Shown one piece after another: positions 18,433 through 28,383 of a DNA stretch of 52,533 bases. The notes under the pieces were generated by a model. It was not told the origin of the DNA and did not search any database. It saw only the letters and a list, made by a program, of their open reading frames with translations. Origin of the DNA: an uncultured Acinetobacter sp. (GTDB lineage: Bacteria > Pseudomonadota > Gammaproteobacteria > Pseudomonadales > Moraxellaceae). Each line of letters opens with the position of its first letter. The stretch's first letter is position 1. The position numbers and the translations under genes are program-made. Location: the NCBI RefSeq assembly GCF_947493735.1, contig NZ_CANLSL010000020.1, positions 1 through 52,533 on the forward strand, given 5' to 3'.

Positions 18433-18705
18433 ATGAGCTTTACCCCTCAAAGATGTTAGAAACTATAAATCAGAAACCATGCGTCAGAAAAAACAAATAA
18501 TTGAATGCCTTGCTTATATTGATGGTCTTTTTCATCGTTATTTCAATATCTTTGCCTTAAAATTTACAAATTCGCTACGTAGATTTTTTCACGCATCTAG
18601 CACCTAAATTTAAAAGTCATCAGAATCTCTCAACAAAGTGAAAGCCTATTGATTCTGTTATACTTCTTTTAAATTTTTTGAATTATTTCCACGCACCTCA
18701 CGTTT

Positions 18706-19800
18706 ATGTCCAAAGCCATTCCCAGTATCAACTTACAGCTTCGTAACGATCCGATTGCACTCAAAGCATGGATCAAAGCCGAGGCGCAAGATTTAGGTTT
18801 TGCCGACTGTGTTGTGGCTCGTCCCGATACAGAGGATCAAATTCCGCATCTACAAGCCTATTTGGACAAGGGCTATCACGCCGATATGCACTATTTGGCG
18901 GAAAATCTCGATAAACGTGCCAACCCAAAACTTTTGGTCGAAGGTACAGAATGTATTCTGTGCGTCAGACTGAACTATCTACAAGAAAAACCACACGGTC
19001 GTTATGTGCCAGAACAGCCTGATGTCGGCATCATTGCACGTTATGCGCGTGGGCGGGATTATCACAAAATCATGCGTGGACGACTGAAACAACTTGCACA
19101 GCGTATCGAAGCCAAAATCGGGCAATTTTCCAATCGTCCATTTAGCGACTCTGCACCGATATTTGAAAAAGCCCTTGCGGAAAATGCAGGCATGGGCTGG
19201 ACAGGTAAACATACTTTACTCATCAATCGAGATTCAGGGTCATTTTTTGTATTGGGTGAATTATTTTGTGGCTTGCCCTTGCCATTTGATGAGCCGACCA
19301 CGGCACACTGTGGCAGTTGCTCCGCCTGTATTGATATTTGCCCGACCCAAGCCATCGTTGCGCCTTATCAGCTTGATGCACGCAAATGTATCGCTTACTT
19401 AACCATTGAATTCAAAGGCAGTATTCCGCTCGAACTGCGTTCACAGATCGGCAATCGGATTTTCGGTTGTGATGATTGTCAGCTGGTCTGTCCGTGGAAT
19501 CGTTATGCGCATGTCACGACCATTGATGACTTCTTACCTCGCCATGGCTTAGACCACACGTCGCTGCTGGAATTTTGGCAATGGGATGAAACGACTTTTT
19601 TAAATAAAACCGAAGGCAGTCCAATCCGCCGAACTGGTTTTCAAAGTTTTAAACGCAATGTCGCCATCGCTTTGGGTAATGCACCGTATTCCGAAGAAAT
19701 TATTCAACAACTTTCTGTGCAAGATCATGATCAACATCAAGATATTGTTCTTGAACATCAACATTGGGCGTTGCAACAACAGCTTGCTAAAAACATTTAA
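18706..19800 (+). CDS. queG: Epoxyqueuosine reductase
   Basis: 364 residues. It reduces epoxyqueuosine to queuosine in the wobble position of tRNA-Tyr/His/Asn/Asp, using cobalamin and two [4Fe-4S] clusters. Two cluster motifs are visible: CGSCSACIDICPTQA (about 203-217) and CDDCQLVCPWN (about 257-267). The N-terminal half is the cobalamin-binding reductase domain. A possible -10 TATACT lies about 45 bp upstream. There is no clear ribosome binding site before the ATG. It is divergent from the TelA operon; the intervening 273 bp hold no gene. Confidence 0.97.
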   Translation: MSKAIPSINLQLRNDPIALKAWIKAEAQDLGFADCVVARPDTEDQIPHLQAYLDKGYHADMHYLAENLDKRANPKLLVEGTECILCVRLNYLQEKPHGRYVPEQPDVGIIARYARGRDYHKIMRGRLKQLAQRIEAKIGQFSNRPFSDSAPIFEKALAENAGMGWTGKHTLLINRDSGSFFVLGELFCGLPLPFDEPTTAHCGSCSACIDICPTQAIVAPYQLDARKCIAYLTIEFKGSIPLELRSQIGNRIFGCDDCQLVCPWNRYAHVTTIDDFLPRHGLDHTSLLEFWQWDETTFLNKTEGSPIRRTGFQSFKRNVAIALGNAPYSEEIIQQLSVQDHDQHQDIVLEHQHWALQQQLAKNI

Positions 19801-19825
19801 AATACTCTTGATTAAACTAACTCGC

Positions 19826-19850
19826 AAAAAAAATGACGCACTAGGCGTCA
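19826..19850 (-). terminator. Terminator of the RDD gene
   Basis: TGACGC (19834-19839) and GCGTCA (19845-19850) with a 5-nt loop. On the minus strand the hairpin is followed by a run of T's (complement of 19826-19833). It lies between convergent genes; the plus-strand side has only a weak T tract. Confidence 0.75.
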
Positions 19851-19873
19851 CTTATTATTCGGTGTAAAGCATC

Positions 19874-20296
19874 CTAGGACACTTCTTTGACCACGACAGA
19901 TTTGGCAATCTTGTCATGCCAACCTTGTTTCTTGCCGTCCCAAATAATCCAAAAGTAACCCAAGAAAAGTACCAAAGTGGAAGGGATATAGCCAATATAG
20001 CGAAGGATCGCTTGCCCAATACTGAGGTTGTTGCCAGTCGCTTCATCTAAAACTTTTAATTTAAGCAGTCGCTTTCCTGGTGTTCCTGCAAACTTCACCC
20101 AACAGAACACGATAAAGATAATGCCAATTGCTTGCATAATCCAATCTGCTTTCGTCCATGCAAATGGATTTTGCATATCCGCTTCTGATGCGAATAAAAA
20201 GCCAATTGGAGTAAAGATAATCATTAAAATAATGGTGTCGATGATCACCGCCGCTAGTCGAATCCAGAATCCTGCGTATTGGTATTGTCCAGACAT
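19874..20296 (-). CDS. RDD family membrane protein
   Basis: 140 residues with the RDD pattern: Arg-Leu-Ala at the start of the first membrane segment ([15 protein letters not shown]) with Asp in the same helix, and [12 protein letters not shown] between segments two and three. Three hydrophobic segments are visible. Some RDD proteins act as cation/proton antiporters; this one is unassigned. The ATG at 20296 is preferred over GTG 20308 because AAGTGAG sits at ribosome-binding distance. Confidence 0.9.
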   Translation of the reverse strand: MSGQYQYAGFWIRLAAVIIDTIILMIIFTPIGFLFASEADMQNPFAWTKADWIMQAIGIIFIVFCWVKFAGTPGKRLLKLKVLDEATGNNLSIGQAILRYIGYIPSTLVLFLGYFWIIWDGKKQGWHDKIAKSVVVKEVS

Positions 20297-20331
20297 GTTT
20301 ATACTCACTTTATATTTAATTTAATCATAAA

Positions 20332-20376
20332 AAAACCAGTTGAAATTCTACACTACCGTAAAACTTAACTGGTTTT
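20332..20376 (-). terminator. Inverted repeat, probable pepN terminator
   Basis: AAAACCAGTT (20332-20341) and AACTGGTTTT (20367-20376) form a 10-bp stem with a 25-nt loop and T-rich flank on the minus strand, about 100 bp after the pepN stop. The loop is long, so termination efficiency is uncertain. Confidence 0.55.
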
Positions 20377-20479
20377 ATTCTATTTGAAAAATATTCTTAT
20401 TAAAAGTGCTAAGTTACTGTACTAAGTTACCGCACTTTCTCAAGAAATCTATTCTCTGTAATATCTTTTGTGAGTCGAT

Positions 20480-23095
20480 TTAAACACTCAACATACTATT
20501 GATGGTTTCCACCACATTTTTCGACTTGGCTTGACCTTGTAGCGTTTGCAGTTTTTCTTTGAGCTCAGTACGTCTAGGCTCACTCAGGGTATACCAACGT
20601 GACAAGGCTTGGATCATGCGAGAGCCAACGATTGGATTTTTCTGATCCATAATTTTTGCCAAGTTGATAAAGTGCGCCGTCCCAACATCTCCCCAGAGGT
20701 TGACTGGACGTGAACCGATCCCGCCTGTGATTGCTCGAATACGATTCGGTGTACCGAGATCATAATCAGGATGTGCCACCAATTGCGCTATGCGTGATTG
20801 ATCGGCACGAGGATGCGCCGCTTGGATCATAAACCATTGATCAATCGCCAAATCTTCATCTTTAAAACGATCATAAAAATCTTGCAACGCATCAGATGCT
20901 TGCGGCGAATCAAACCAGACGAGGACACGAAGCGCACCAAGACGTTCGGTCATATTGTCAGTCGTTTGATACTGCTGATAGGCTAGATCAAACACTTCCG
21001 TAGAGCCTTGTCGAGCCATCATGGTGAGTGCAATATTTCTTAATGCACGAATGCCCATTGCTTGGCTAAATTCAGTTTGCGACGTTGGATCAAGTGTTGC
21101 GTAAATGCTTTTCCAAAACTCACCAAATTGTTTCGCCAAATCATTGAGTAAAGCTTCACGTTTGATTTCCACAATTTCAGGACGATAGTCGCTATCTATA
21201 CGACTTGCTAGATAGCTTTCTGACGGCACATCGAGTAATCGAGAAGCAAGATTTGGATCAGTTTTAATCAGCTCAGGCAATAGTTTTGCATTGGTGATTG
21301 CATCTAAATATACGGTCGCATCGTGATCTTTGAGCAGTATATTTTCCAATAAAGTCTGTGCTGCTTGCCATTGATTAAAGCCACTGGTTTCATGTTGAAG
21401 CAGAAACGCAAGCTCGGCATCATTATAGGCAAATTCAAGATTCACAGGCGCAGAGAAATTACGCAGTAATGACACGACTGGGCGATTGGTCACATGATTA
21501 AAATGAATACTTGCTTCATCTTGATCAAACAAAATCATTCCATCTTTCACATGGTTTTCGATCAATGACTCACTATCGAGTTCAAATTGCTCACCTGTTT
21601 CCGCATCGAATAGCGCAATCGCAACAGGAATCGGAACCGCTTTAAGATTTGGGTATTTCGCATGTGGCTTGACACTTTGTTTTAAACGCAAAGTATAGAC
21701 ATGCGTGGTTGCGTCATATTCTTCATTGACTTCGAGCGTTGGCGTACCCGGTTGGTTGTACCACGTCAGAAATGCCGATAAATCCACACCAGAACCTGCG
21801 CTGAGTGCAGCGACCCAATCCTCGACTGTCACCGCTTGCCCATCATGACGTTTGAAATATTCGTCTGTACCCAGGCGGAATTTTTCTTTACCAAGCAAAG
21901 TCGCCATCATGCGAGAGATTTCCGCACCTTTTTCATAGACGGTTGCGGTGTAGAAATTATTAATCTCCACAAAATGATCAGGACGTGCAGGATGTGATAA
22001 CGGTCCTGCATCTTCTGGGAATTGGTGTGATTTTAATACCGACACATCATCAATGCGCTGAACCGCAGCCGACTGTAAATCTTCGGAAAAAGATTGATCA
22101 CGGAAAACGGTTAAGCCTTCTTTTAGACAGAGTTGAAACCAATCACGGCAAGTAATGCGATTGCCTGTCCAGTTATGGAAATATTCATGGGCAATCACCG
22201 ACTGCACCCGCATGATCGAGGCATCAGTGGTGTATTCAGGATCAGCGAGCACACACGAAGTATTGAAAATATTTAGACCTTTATTTTCCATCGCACCCAT
22301 GTTGAAGGCACTGGTCGCCACGATCATATAGTTGTCCAAATCATACGGGCGACAATAATGGACTTCGTCCCATTTCATCGAATCTTTCAGGGCTTGCATG
22401 GCGATATGACATTTCGGAATGTCTTTGGCTTCGGCGTAGATTTCCAACGCCACATTACGCCCTTCGATGGTGGTGTAACTGTCTTTGAGCACCTGTAAAT
22501 CACCGATCACACAGGCAAATAAATAGCTTGGCTTTTTAGTTGGATCTTGCCAAACCGTATAATGACGACCGCCGTCTAACTCACCTTTTTCAATCAAGTT
22601 CCCGTTAGCAAGTAAGACTGGAAATTTTTTGTCCGCCTCGACACGCGTAGTAAATACTGACAACACATCAGGGCGATCAGGAAAAAAGGTAATTTTACGG
22701 AAGCCTTCAGGCTCGTTTTGCGTAACAAAAAGATCTTCACCTGCTTTGTACAGACCTTCAAGCTGTGTATTAGATTCAGGATGAATGATCACCAGCGTTT
22801 CAACCACCGCTTGATCAGGTGCATTGGCAATAGTGAGTTGTTCACTATCAAGTTGATATTGTTCAGAACTAAGCGATTGACCATTGATTTTGATTGATTT
22901 TAATTCTAAATCTCGCCCGAGTAGTACTAAATCCCCTGCATGCTGGCGTCGCATGTCCAGTTTGGCAGTGACTTCACTGTATGTATCAAATACACGAATA
23001 TCCAAGTCGATGCTGTTCACCGCAAAGACAGGGGGCATGTAATCTTTTAGATAAACCGTTTCAGGGACACTAGGGCTATCAACAGCAATATTCAT
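20480..23095 (-). CDS. pepN: Aminopeptidase N
   Basis: 871 residues, full length for the M1 family enzyme that removes N-terminal residues from cytoplasmic peptides. The GAMENKG exopeptidase motif (about 260-266) and the zinc site HEYFHNW...KEGLTVF, with HExxH and the downstream Glu 18 residues on, are intact. The C-terminal half is the alpha-solenoid domain of gamma-proteobacterial PepN. AGGATAATT precedes the ATG. It is a single-gene unit. Confidence 0.98.
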   Translation of the reverse strand: MNIAVDSPSVPETVYLKDYMPPVFAVNSIDLDIRVFDTYSEVTAKLDMRRQHAGDLVLLGRDLELKSIKINGQSLSSEQYQLDSEQLTIANAPDQAVVETLVIIHPESNTQLEGLYKAGEDLFVTQNEPEGFRKITFFPDRPDVLSVFTTRVEADKKFPVLLANGNLIEKGELDGGRHYTVWQDPTKKPSYLFACVIGDLQVLKDSYTTIEGRNVALEIYAEAKDIPKCHIAMQALKDSMKWDEVHYCRPYDLDNYMIVATSAFNMGAMENKGLNIFNTSCVLADPEYTTDASIMRVQSVIAHEYFHNWTGNRITCRDWFQLCLKEGLTVFRDQSFSEDLQSAAVQRIDDVSVLKSHQFPEDAGPLSHPARPDHFVEINNFYTATVYEKGAEISRMMATLLGKEKFRLGTDEYFKRHDGQAVTVEDWVAALSAGSGVDLSAFLTWYNQPGTPTLEVNEEYDATTHVYTLRLKQSVKPHAKYPNLKAVPIPVAIALFDAETGEQFELDSESLIENHVKDGMILFDQDEASIHFNHVTNRPVVSLLRNFSAPVNLEFAYNDAELAFLLQHETSGFNQWQAAQTLLENILLKDHDATVYLDAITNAKLLPELIKTDPNLASRLLDVPSESYLASRIDSDYRPEIVEIKREALLNDLAKQFGEFWKSIYATLDPTSQTEFSQAMGIRALRNIALTMMARQGSTEVFDLAYQQYQTTDNMTERLGALRVLVWFDSPQASDALQDFYDRFKDEDLAIDQWFMIQAAHPRADQSRIAQLVAHPDYDLGTPNRIRAITGGIGSRPVNLWGDVGTAHFINLAKIMDQKNPIVGSRMIQALSRWYTLSEPRRTELKEKLQTLQGQAKSKNVVETINSMLSV

Positions 23096-23200
23096 ATAAT
23101 TATCCTTTCATGTAAATTCAATTTAAACCATGCAATATTAAGTAATGGCGAATCATTAATTTTAAAGGCACATTGACTACAGCACGATTGTTTTTTGTGC

Positions 23201-23539
23201 TTAGTGTGAAACAGATTTGGAAAATAAGTTGATTACAATGACACCAAGAATAATTAAGGCAATGCCAATCTGCGCAGGCAGATCAAGCCGTTGATTCAAA
23301 TAAATCCAACCCACAATCGAAATGAGCACAATGCCCAAACCACTCCACAAGGCATAAGTAATGCCAATCGGAATACTCTTACTGACGATACTTAGGCAGT
23401 AAAAAGCGATGCCATAGCCAATCGCCATAATTAAAGTTGGCACCAGCTTAGTAAAACCTTCTGAACGTACTAAAGCCGTAGTTGCAATCACTTCACAAGC
23501 AATCGCAAAGGCAAGAATCAAATAGCTTTTTAACATCAC
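23201..23539 (-). CDS. SMR-family multidrug efflux protein (AbeS/EmrE-like)
   Basis: 112 residues with four transmembrane helices, the small multidrug resistance fold. Glu16 in the AIACEVIATTAL helix corresponds to EmrE Glu14, which binds drug and protons. GITYALWSGLGIV and the last helix dimerisation region are conserved. It resembles Acinetobacter AbeS, which exports quaternary ammonium compounds and dyes, but looks clearly diverged, so substrate range is not assured. Start could be 23539 or 23536. It is transcribed alone. Confidence 0.92.
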   Translation of the reverse strand: MMLKSYLILAFAIACEVIATTALVRSEGFTKLVPTLIMAIGYGIAFYCLSIVSKSIPIGITYALWSGLGIVLISIVGWIYLNQRLDLPAQIGIALIILGVIVINLFSKSVSH

Positions 23540-23690
23540 CCACCAGCGCAGCTCATTAGATTAAGTCGTTAAATTATAGTTGATTTTAAATATTTTGATG
23601 TCAATCGGTTAAAAAATTACACGAAAAAATACGTTGGATACTTTACAATAGCACATTCCAATTTTTTCACTCGATCATCAAATCTGTGCA

Positions 23691-24884
23691 ATGCCTGAAG
23701 TCAGCCAAATTTTCCAAAAGCAATTGGATGCCAGTCAGCATTGCCCTGTCTGTCAGGCTGCGATGTATTGGGTAGAGGCAGAGTATTACCACCAAGCGAT
23801 GAGCTACCACCAATGTTCACACTGTGATCATTGTCAGTTCGTACAAAATGCAGGACAAAATTGCCACTGCGAATACTGTCTAAAACAACGCAAAAAATCC
23901 ATCCAAAGCAGTTTATATACCGAACGCAAAGAACAACAACGCAAAAAGCAACGTGCCGAAGACAATTTGGAATATTTACTTGATGATTTAAGTTTATTGG
24001 AGAAATTATTTTTACTCAGTTTACTTGATGGCATGGTGGATGATCATCGTGCACATGATCAGTTTATTGATTTTTCACGTTATCGTTCAACGCATATCGC
24101 ACCAAGCTATCAACTGTTTAAAATGCTGAAACAGCAATTAATCCATAATGACTATTTGCTAGAAAAACCGCTTTTAGAAAAACAACACTCGGAAAATGCA
24201 GAACAGTATTATACCAATTTGAAATTGCAGGGCTATCGAGAGCCAAGCCTACTCAGTATCACGGAACAACTTCGAGCATGGTTTTATCGTGACTTTTGTC
24301 AAGGCGTGCCCTTTCGTAGTAGTAATGAAGTAAAACAGACCTTGCAATTGATCTTGGCGCATGAACTTTTGCATTTTTGCCAATATCACTGTCAGGCTTT
24401 ACATGTGCAGTTTTATGGCAACCAAGCCTTAATTGATCAGTTTCATACATTGCTGAATGAACTTGCTGTAACTCAAATCTACTTCCTGATTGATCGTGCA
24501 CTGAATTATTTAGCAGAAAAGAAGCTATTACAGCCGTCTAATCAAAACTACGTCAATACCAACCGACTGCGTAAAACTTTAGCTGAATATCGGCAACGTG
24601 GCATTGAACAACATTGGGAAACGCAAAATTTACCACGTCCGCAAGATATACCACGCTCGCAGATGACGGAGATTTTCTTACATCGTTTCTTAAAACTCGA
24701 TGAAAGGGTCTATCAACAGCCTCTGTGGAAATCATGGCAAATAATCTTGCCAAAGCTACGCTTTTTCGCAGAATGTCACTGTATCCAATGTGGTAGCCGT
24801 GATTTGACCATTGAATATTCGACTGAAGAATATGTGTCGTTTAGTTGTTTACGATGTAAGCAACAGGATCATTATTTTATTTAG
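23691..24884 (+). CDS. Cysteine-rich protein with zinc-ribbon-like ends (unknown function)
   Basis: I do not recognise this 397-residue protein. The first 66 residues contain eight Cys in CxxC-type pairs (CPVC, CSHCDHC, CHCEYC) with several His. The last 35 contain CHCIQC and CLRC, a classic four-Cys zinc ribbon. A basic, Gln/Lys-rich coiled stretch (about 66-86) follows the N-terminal cluster. The middle is helical and includes LAHELLHFC near residues 223-231, an exact HExxH that might be a metal site. No membrane segment is seen. No clear ribosome binding site precedes the ATG. A strong bidirectional terminator follows. Confidence 0.75.
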   Translation: MPEVSQIFQKQLDASQHCPVCQAAMYWVEAEYYHQAMSYHQCSHCDHCQFVQNAGQNCHCEYCLKQRKKSIQSSLYTERKEQQRKKQRAEDNLEYLLDDLSLLEKLFLLSLLDGMVDDHRAHDQFIDFSRYRSTHIAPSYQLFKMLKQQLIHNDYLLEKPLLEKQHSENAEQYYTNLKLQGYREPSLLSITEQLRAWFYRDFCQGVPFRSSNEVKQTLQLILAHELLHFCQYHCQALHVQFYGNQALIDQFHTLLNELAVTQIYFLIDRALNYLAEKKLLQPSNQNYVNTNRLRKTLAEYRQRGIEQHWETQNLPRPQDIPRSQMTEIFLHRFLKLDERVYQQPLWKSWQIILPKLRFFAECHCIQCGSRDLTIEYSTEEYVSFSCLRCKQQDHYFI

Positions 24885-24914
24885 ATCTCGCAGTACCTCT
24901 TAAACAAGCATTCA

Positions 24915-24948
24915 AAAACCCAAAACCATTACCATGATTTTGGGTTTT
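24915..24948. terminator. Bidirectional terminator between convergent genes
   Basis: AAAACCCAAAA (24915-24925) pairs perfectly with TTTTGGGTTTT (24938-24948). It is placed 30 bp after the upstream stop and 38 bp before the ahpF stop, so it can serve both. Confidence 0.85.
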
Positions 24949-24986
24949 ATTTGTAGATTACTTTTTACAAAACACTCAGTGCAATA

Positions 24987-26552
24987 TTACTGCCCTGAAC
25001 GAATCATATAGTCAAAGGCACTGAGTGACGCTTTAGCACCTTCACCAGTCGCAATGATGATTTGCTTATACGGCACCGTAGTACAGTCCCCTGCGGCAAA
25101 TACACCTTGCACATTGGTTTCGTTATGGTCATTGACCACGATCTCACCACGCGGGCTAAGCTCGACCGCACTATCTTTTAAGAAGTCAGTATTTGGCAAC
25201 AAGCCGATCTGTACAAAAATACCTGCAAGCTCCAGGGTATGTTCTTGATCTGTAGCACGATCTTGGTATTTCAACGCCGTCACTTGTTGCCCATCACCGA
25301 TCACTTCTGTACTCAGCGCATTCAAGATGACTTCGGTATTTGGCAAGCTATTGAGCTTATTTTGTAAGACTTGATCAGCACGGAGTTTGGTATCAAACTC
25401 GATCAAGGTCACATGCTCAACAATTCCTGCAAGGTCAATCGCAGCTTCCACACCAGAGTTACCACCACCAATCACCGCAACACGTTTACCTTTGAACAAT
25501 GGGCCATCACAGTGTGGGCAGTACGCCACGCCACGAGTCGCATATTCATTCTCACCTGGGACGCCCATTTTTCTCCAGCGTGCGCCTGTCGCCAAGATCA
25601 CGGTTTTTGATTCCAGTTTTGCGCCATTTTCAAGCTCAACTTCAACCATGCCATAAGTGGTTTGATCGGCACCTGTGATTTTGCTAACTTTTTGCAAATT
25701 CATGATATCGACATCATAGTCTTTGACGTGTGCTTCGATATCGGCTGCGAATTTCGGCCCTTGGGTTTTCTGTACTGACGTAAAATTTTCAATGTCCATG
25801 GTATCCATGACCTGACCACCGAAGCGTTCAGACACGATCCCAGTCGCAATGCCTTTACGTGCTGCGTAGATCGCCGCTGTTGCGCCCGCAGGACCACCAC
25901 CGATCACCAACACATCAAAAGCCTCTTTTGCATTGATCTTCTCGGCCTCTTTACTGGCAGAGTCGGTATCCAATTTCGCCACGATCTCTTCTAAAGTCAT
26001 ACGACCTTGACCGAACTGTTCTTCGCCTTTGAATACCATTGGTACAGCCATGATTTTGCGTTGTTCAACTTCATCTTGGAAGAATGCACCGTCGATCATG
26101 GTCGCAGTCGCATTTGGATTGTAGATTGCAATCAAATTCAACGCTTGAACCACATCTGGACAGTTGTGACAGCTTAATGATACGAACACATCAAAGTCAC
26201 CTTTCAAATTCAAACCTTTGATTTGATTTAATATTTCATCAGACACTTTTGGCGCATAACCAGAGACTTGCAATAATGCCAAGATCAATGAAGTAAATTC
26301 ATGACCCATCGGCAAGCCAGCAAAATGCACACGAGGTTGCTCGCCGACTTTTGCAATGGCGAAACTTGGACGGCGTGTATGTGTGCCATCAAAGCGAGCT
26401 GTGACTTGATCCGAAAGCTCGGTAATCTCAGTCACCAGCTCTTTGATTTTTGCTGCATTATTTGATTCATCGAGTGAAGCAATAATTTCAATCGGTGCTT
26501 CCAAACGCTCTAAATAAGTTTTTAATTGTGCTTTAATGTTTTGCTCTAACAT
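24987..26552 (-). CDS. ahpF: Alkyl hydroperoxide reductase subunit F
   Basis: 521 residues. It is a flavoprotein disulfide reductase that transfers electrons from NADH to AhpC. The N-terminal tandem thioredoxin-fold domain has its CxxC in LSCHNCPD. The C-terminal part is TrxR-like, with FAD motif [17 protein letters not shown], redox CPHC, and [10 protein letters not shown] for NADH. The frame is open to 26600, but GGAGAG lies 7 nt before the ATG at 26552, which gives the family N terminus ([11 protein letters not shown]). ahpC is not adjacent. A TTTACC/TATTAT promoter is possible upstream; no good OxyR site was seen. Confidence 0.97.
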   Translation of the reverse strand: MLEQNIKAQLKTYLERLEAPIEIIASLDESNNAAKIKELVTEITELSDQVTARFDGTHTRRPSFAIAKVGEQPRVHFAGLPMGHEFTSLILALLQVSGYAPKVSDEILNQIKGLNLKGDFDVFVSLSCHNCPDVVQALNLIAIYNPNATATMIDGAFFQDEVEQRKIMAVPMVFKGEEQFGQGRMTLEEIVAKLDTDSASKEAEKINAKEAFDVLVIGGGPAGATAAIYAARKGIATGIVSERFGGQVMDTMDIENFTSVQKTQGPKFAADIEAHVKDYDVDIMNLQKVSKITGADQTTYGMVEVELENGAKLESKTVILATGARWRKMGVPGENEYATRGVAYCPHCDGPLFKGKRVAVIGGGNSGVEAAIDLAGIVEHVTLIEFDTKLRADQVLQNKLNSLPNTEVILNALSTEVIGDGQQVTALKYQDRATDQEHTLELAGIFVQIGLLPNTDFLKDSAVELSPRGEIVVNDHNETNVQGVFAAGDCTTVPYKQIIIATGEGAKASLSAFDYMIRSGQ

Positions 26553-26823
26553 CGTCAATCTCTCCAAATGTCTAAAATGTAAAAGGTTAAAACTTCTCAA
26601 TGAGGCTATAATATGCTGTTTTTAATGATTGGTAAAACAGAATGATTTTATCAATACGATCGGTTTTTTAGATTTTTATAAAAATAACGCTGTGTTTTTT
26701 CGATCAATGTGCGAAACGATATTTTCAACTTCACTTCAACTGATCAACGCTGAATTTGCACAATCAATCAGATACTTTTAGAATAAAGCCCACTTCATTC
26801 TTAGCCATTACATCATCATTTTC

Positions 26824-27627
26824 ATGTCAGAACAACACACTTCTCCACTTGCACAGCAAAGTGCGCCACCTGTTTCAAACAAACCGCAGAATACTGTAGA
26901 GATTCGTGATCAAATCGCAGCGATTCAAAATCTCGATGAACTCACTGAGCATCGTGAGATCGTCACCTTTATGCGTCGTTCTTCACCGCTGAATACTTCA
27001 CAACGTACGGCACTGGAGGATTATCAACACTTAATTCTTGATAGTACTGCTGAAGCGTTAAAGTCAGGTGATCTACGTCAGGCTTTTACGCATCCTGAAC
27101 GCCCATTAACGGTGGAAATTGGTTTTGGTATGGGGCGCTCGCTGGTAGAGATGGCGAAAGCCAATCCCGAACGTAACTATATCGGCATCGAAGTGCATGT
27201 GCCTGGTATTGCGCAATGTGTTTATGAGGCAGGACTTTCGGAAATTGACAATCTACGTGTCATAGATGGCGATGCAATTAAAATTCTGACGGCGATGCCT
27301 GACAATAGCATCAACTGTATTCAACTGTATTTCCCTGATCCATGGCAAAAGAAACGTCATTATAAACGTCGCTTCGTAGTGCCAAAGCGTATGGCACTGG
27401 TTGAAGAAAAATTAGAAATTGGCGGGACTTTTCATTCTGCAACCGATTGGGAACATTATGCGGCGTGGATGCTCGAAGTGCTTTCAAGCCGTGAACGTCT
27501 GAAAAATCTTGCAGGTGAAGGTAATGCTTTCCCTCGCCCAGATTGGCGACCGATGACTAAGTTTGAACGTCGTGGGCTGGAAGAAGGTCATGTGATTAAT
27601 GATTTTATTTTTGAGAAATTGAACTAA
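26824..27627 (+). CDS. trmB: tRNA (guanine-N7-)-methyltransferase
   Basis: 267 residues. It makes m7G46 in the variable loop of tRNAs using S-adenosylmethionine. Motifs: VEIGFGMGRSL (SAM site, about residues 98-108), YIGIEVHVPGI, and the signature LYFPDPWQKKRHYKRR. The N-terminal 60 residues form a polar Gln-rich extension common in gamma-proteobacterial TrmB. No strong ribosome binding site precedes the ATG. Confidence 0.97.
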   Translation: MSEQHTSPLAQQSAPPVSNKPQNTVEIRDQIAAIQNLDELTEHREIVTFMRRSSPLNTSQRTALEDYQHLILDSTAEALKSGDLRQAFTHPERPLTVEIGFGMGRSLVEMAKANPERNYIGIEVHVPGIAQCVYEAGLSEIDNLRVIDGDAIKILTAMPDNSINCIQLYFPDPWQKKRHYKRRFVVPKRMALVEEKLEIGGTFHSATDWEHYAAWMLEVLSSRERLKNLAGEGNAFPRPDWRPMTKFERRGLEEGHVINDFIFEKLN

Positions 27628-27754
27628 CACTTATCGCTTGACAACTGCGCAGCTAAATCATTGATTTCTGCATTTTTGTCACTTTATCACATTGCTTAAT
27701 GCAGATTAGGCACATGATAATATTCACGAATTCTACTTTGTATTGTGTACATCA

Positions 27755-28300
27755 ATGAAAAAATGGATTGGAAAAACAATTTTCAAGCTTGCAGAATGGC
27801 AGTATCAAGTCGATGAAAGTCTGCTTGAAGATAAACAAGTGATCATTGGCTTTGAACATACCTCAAACTTAGATGCAATACTCGCCTACTCGATTTTTGG
27901 GATTCTCGATCTCAAAGCGCATGTCTTAATCAAACAAGATTGGTTTCGTGGTCCCATGAAGCCGATCATGACAAAGCTTGGTGGCATTCCAGTCGATCGC
28001 AGTAATAATAAAGATGTCGTCGGGCAAATGGTCGATGTCTTTACACAGCATGAAAAGTTTACTTTAGTCATCGCACCAGAGGCGACTCGTGCGAAAAATG
28101 GTGTAGAACGTAAACCGATTCGTACTGGATTTTGGCATATTGCCAAAGCAGCCAATGTACCGATCGTATTAATCTACGCACATGCCAAAACCAAGAAAGG
28201 CGGGCTATTTGCCAAGATTTATCCTACAGATTTAAAAAGTGATTTGATTAAAATCAAACAGCTCTATGCAGAGCTTGGAATAGATGTGCGGATTGAGTAA
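27755..28300 (+). CDS. PlsC-like 1-acylglycerol-3-phosphate acyltransferase family protein
   Basis: 181 residues. The acyltransferase motif I HTSNLD (HxxxxD) lies near residue 34, followed by GGIPVDRS (motif II-like) and APEATRAK, replacing the usual EGTR (motif III). There is no clear transmembrane segment; short PlsC-like enzymes of this type act at the membrane surface. The substrate is unknown. The start moves from TTG 27743 to ATG 27755, which begins with the basic MKKWIGKTIFK. A hairpin terminator lies about 55 bp downstream. Confidence 0.85.
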   Translation: MKKWIGKTIFKLAEWQYQVDESLLEDKQVIIGFEHTSNLDAILAYSIFGILDLKAHVLIKQDWFRGPMKPIMTKLGGIPVDRSNNKDVVGQMVDVFTQHEKFTLVIAPEATRAKNGVERKPIRTGFWHIAKAANVPIVLIYAHAKTKKGGLFAKIYPTDLKSDLIKIKQLYAELGIDVRIE

Positions 28301-28355
28301 TCCGCACTGTTTTAAATCTGAATTTAAATTTCAAATTAAACTTCAAAAGAACATT

Positions 28356-28383
28356 GGCGAATTAAATATTCGCCTTTTGTTTT
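28356..28383 (+). terminator. Terminator after the acyltransferase gene, overlapping a convergent stop codon
   Basis: GGCGAAT and ATTCGCC form a hairpin followed by TTTTGTTTTTT on the plus strand. The stop codon of the opposing DUF4349 gene (28362-28364) lies inside the structure. Confidence 0.7.

Noticed and set aside
23834..24034. Minus-strand and other small frames inside the Cys-rich gene
   Set aside because: They are antisense to the long frame, which has consistent Cys-pair structure and its own terminator.
26553..26823. OxyR-binding site upstream of ahpF
   Set aside because: The spacing of four-base elements was tested against ATAG-N7-CTAT-N7-ATAG-N7-CTAT and does not match convincingly.
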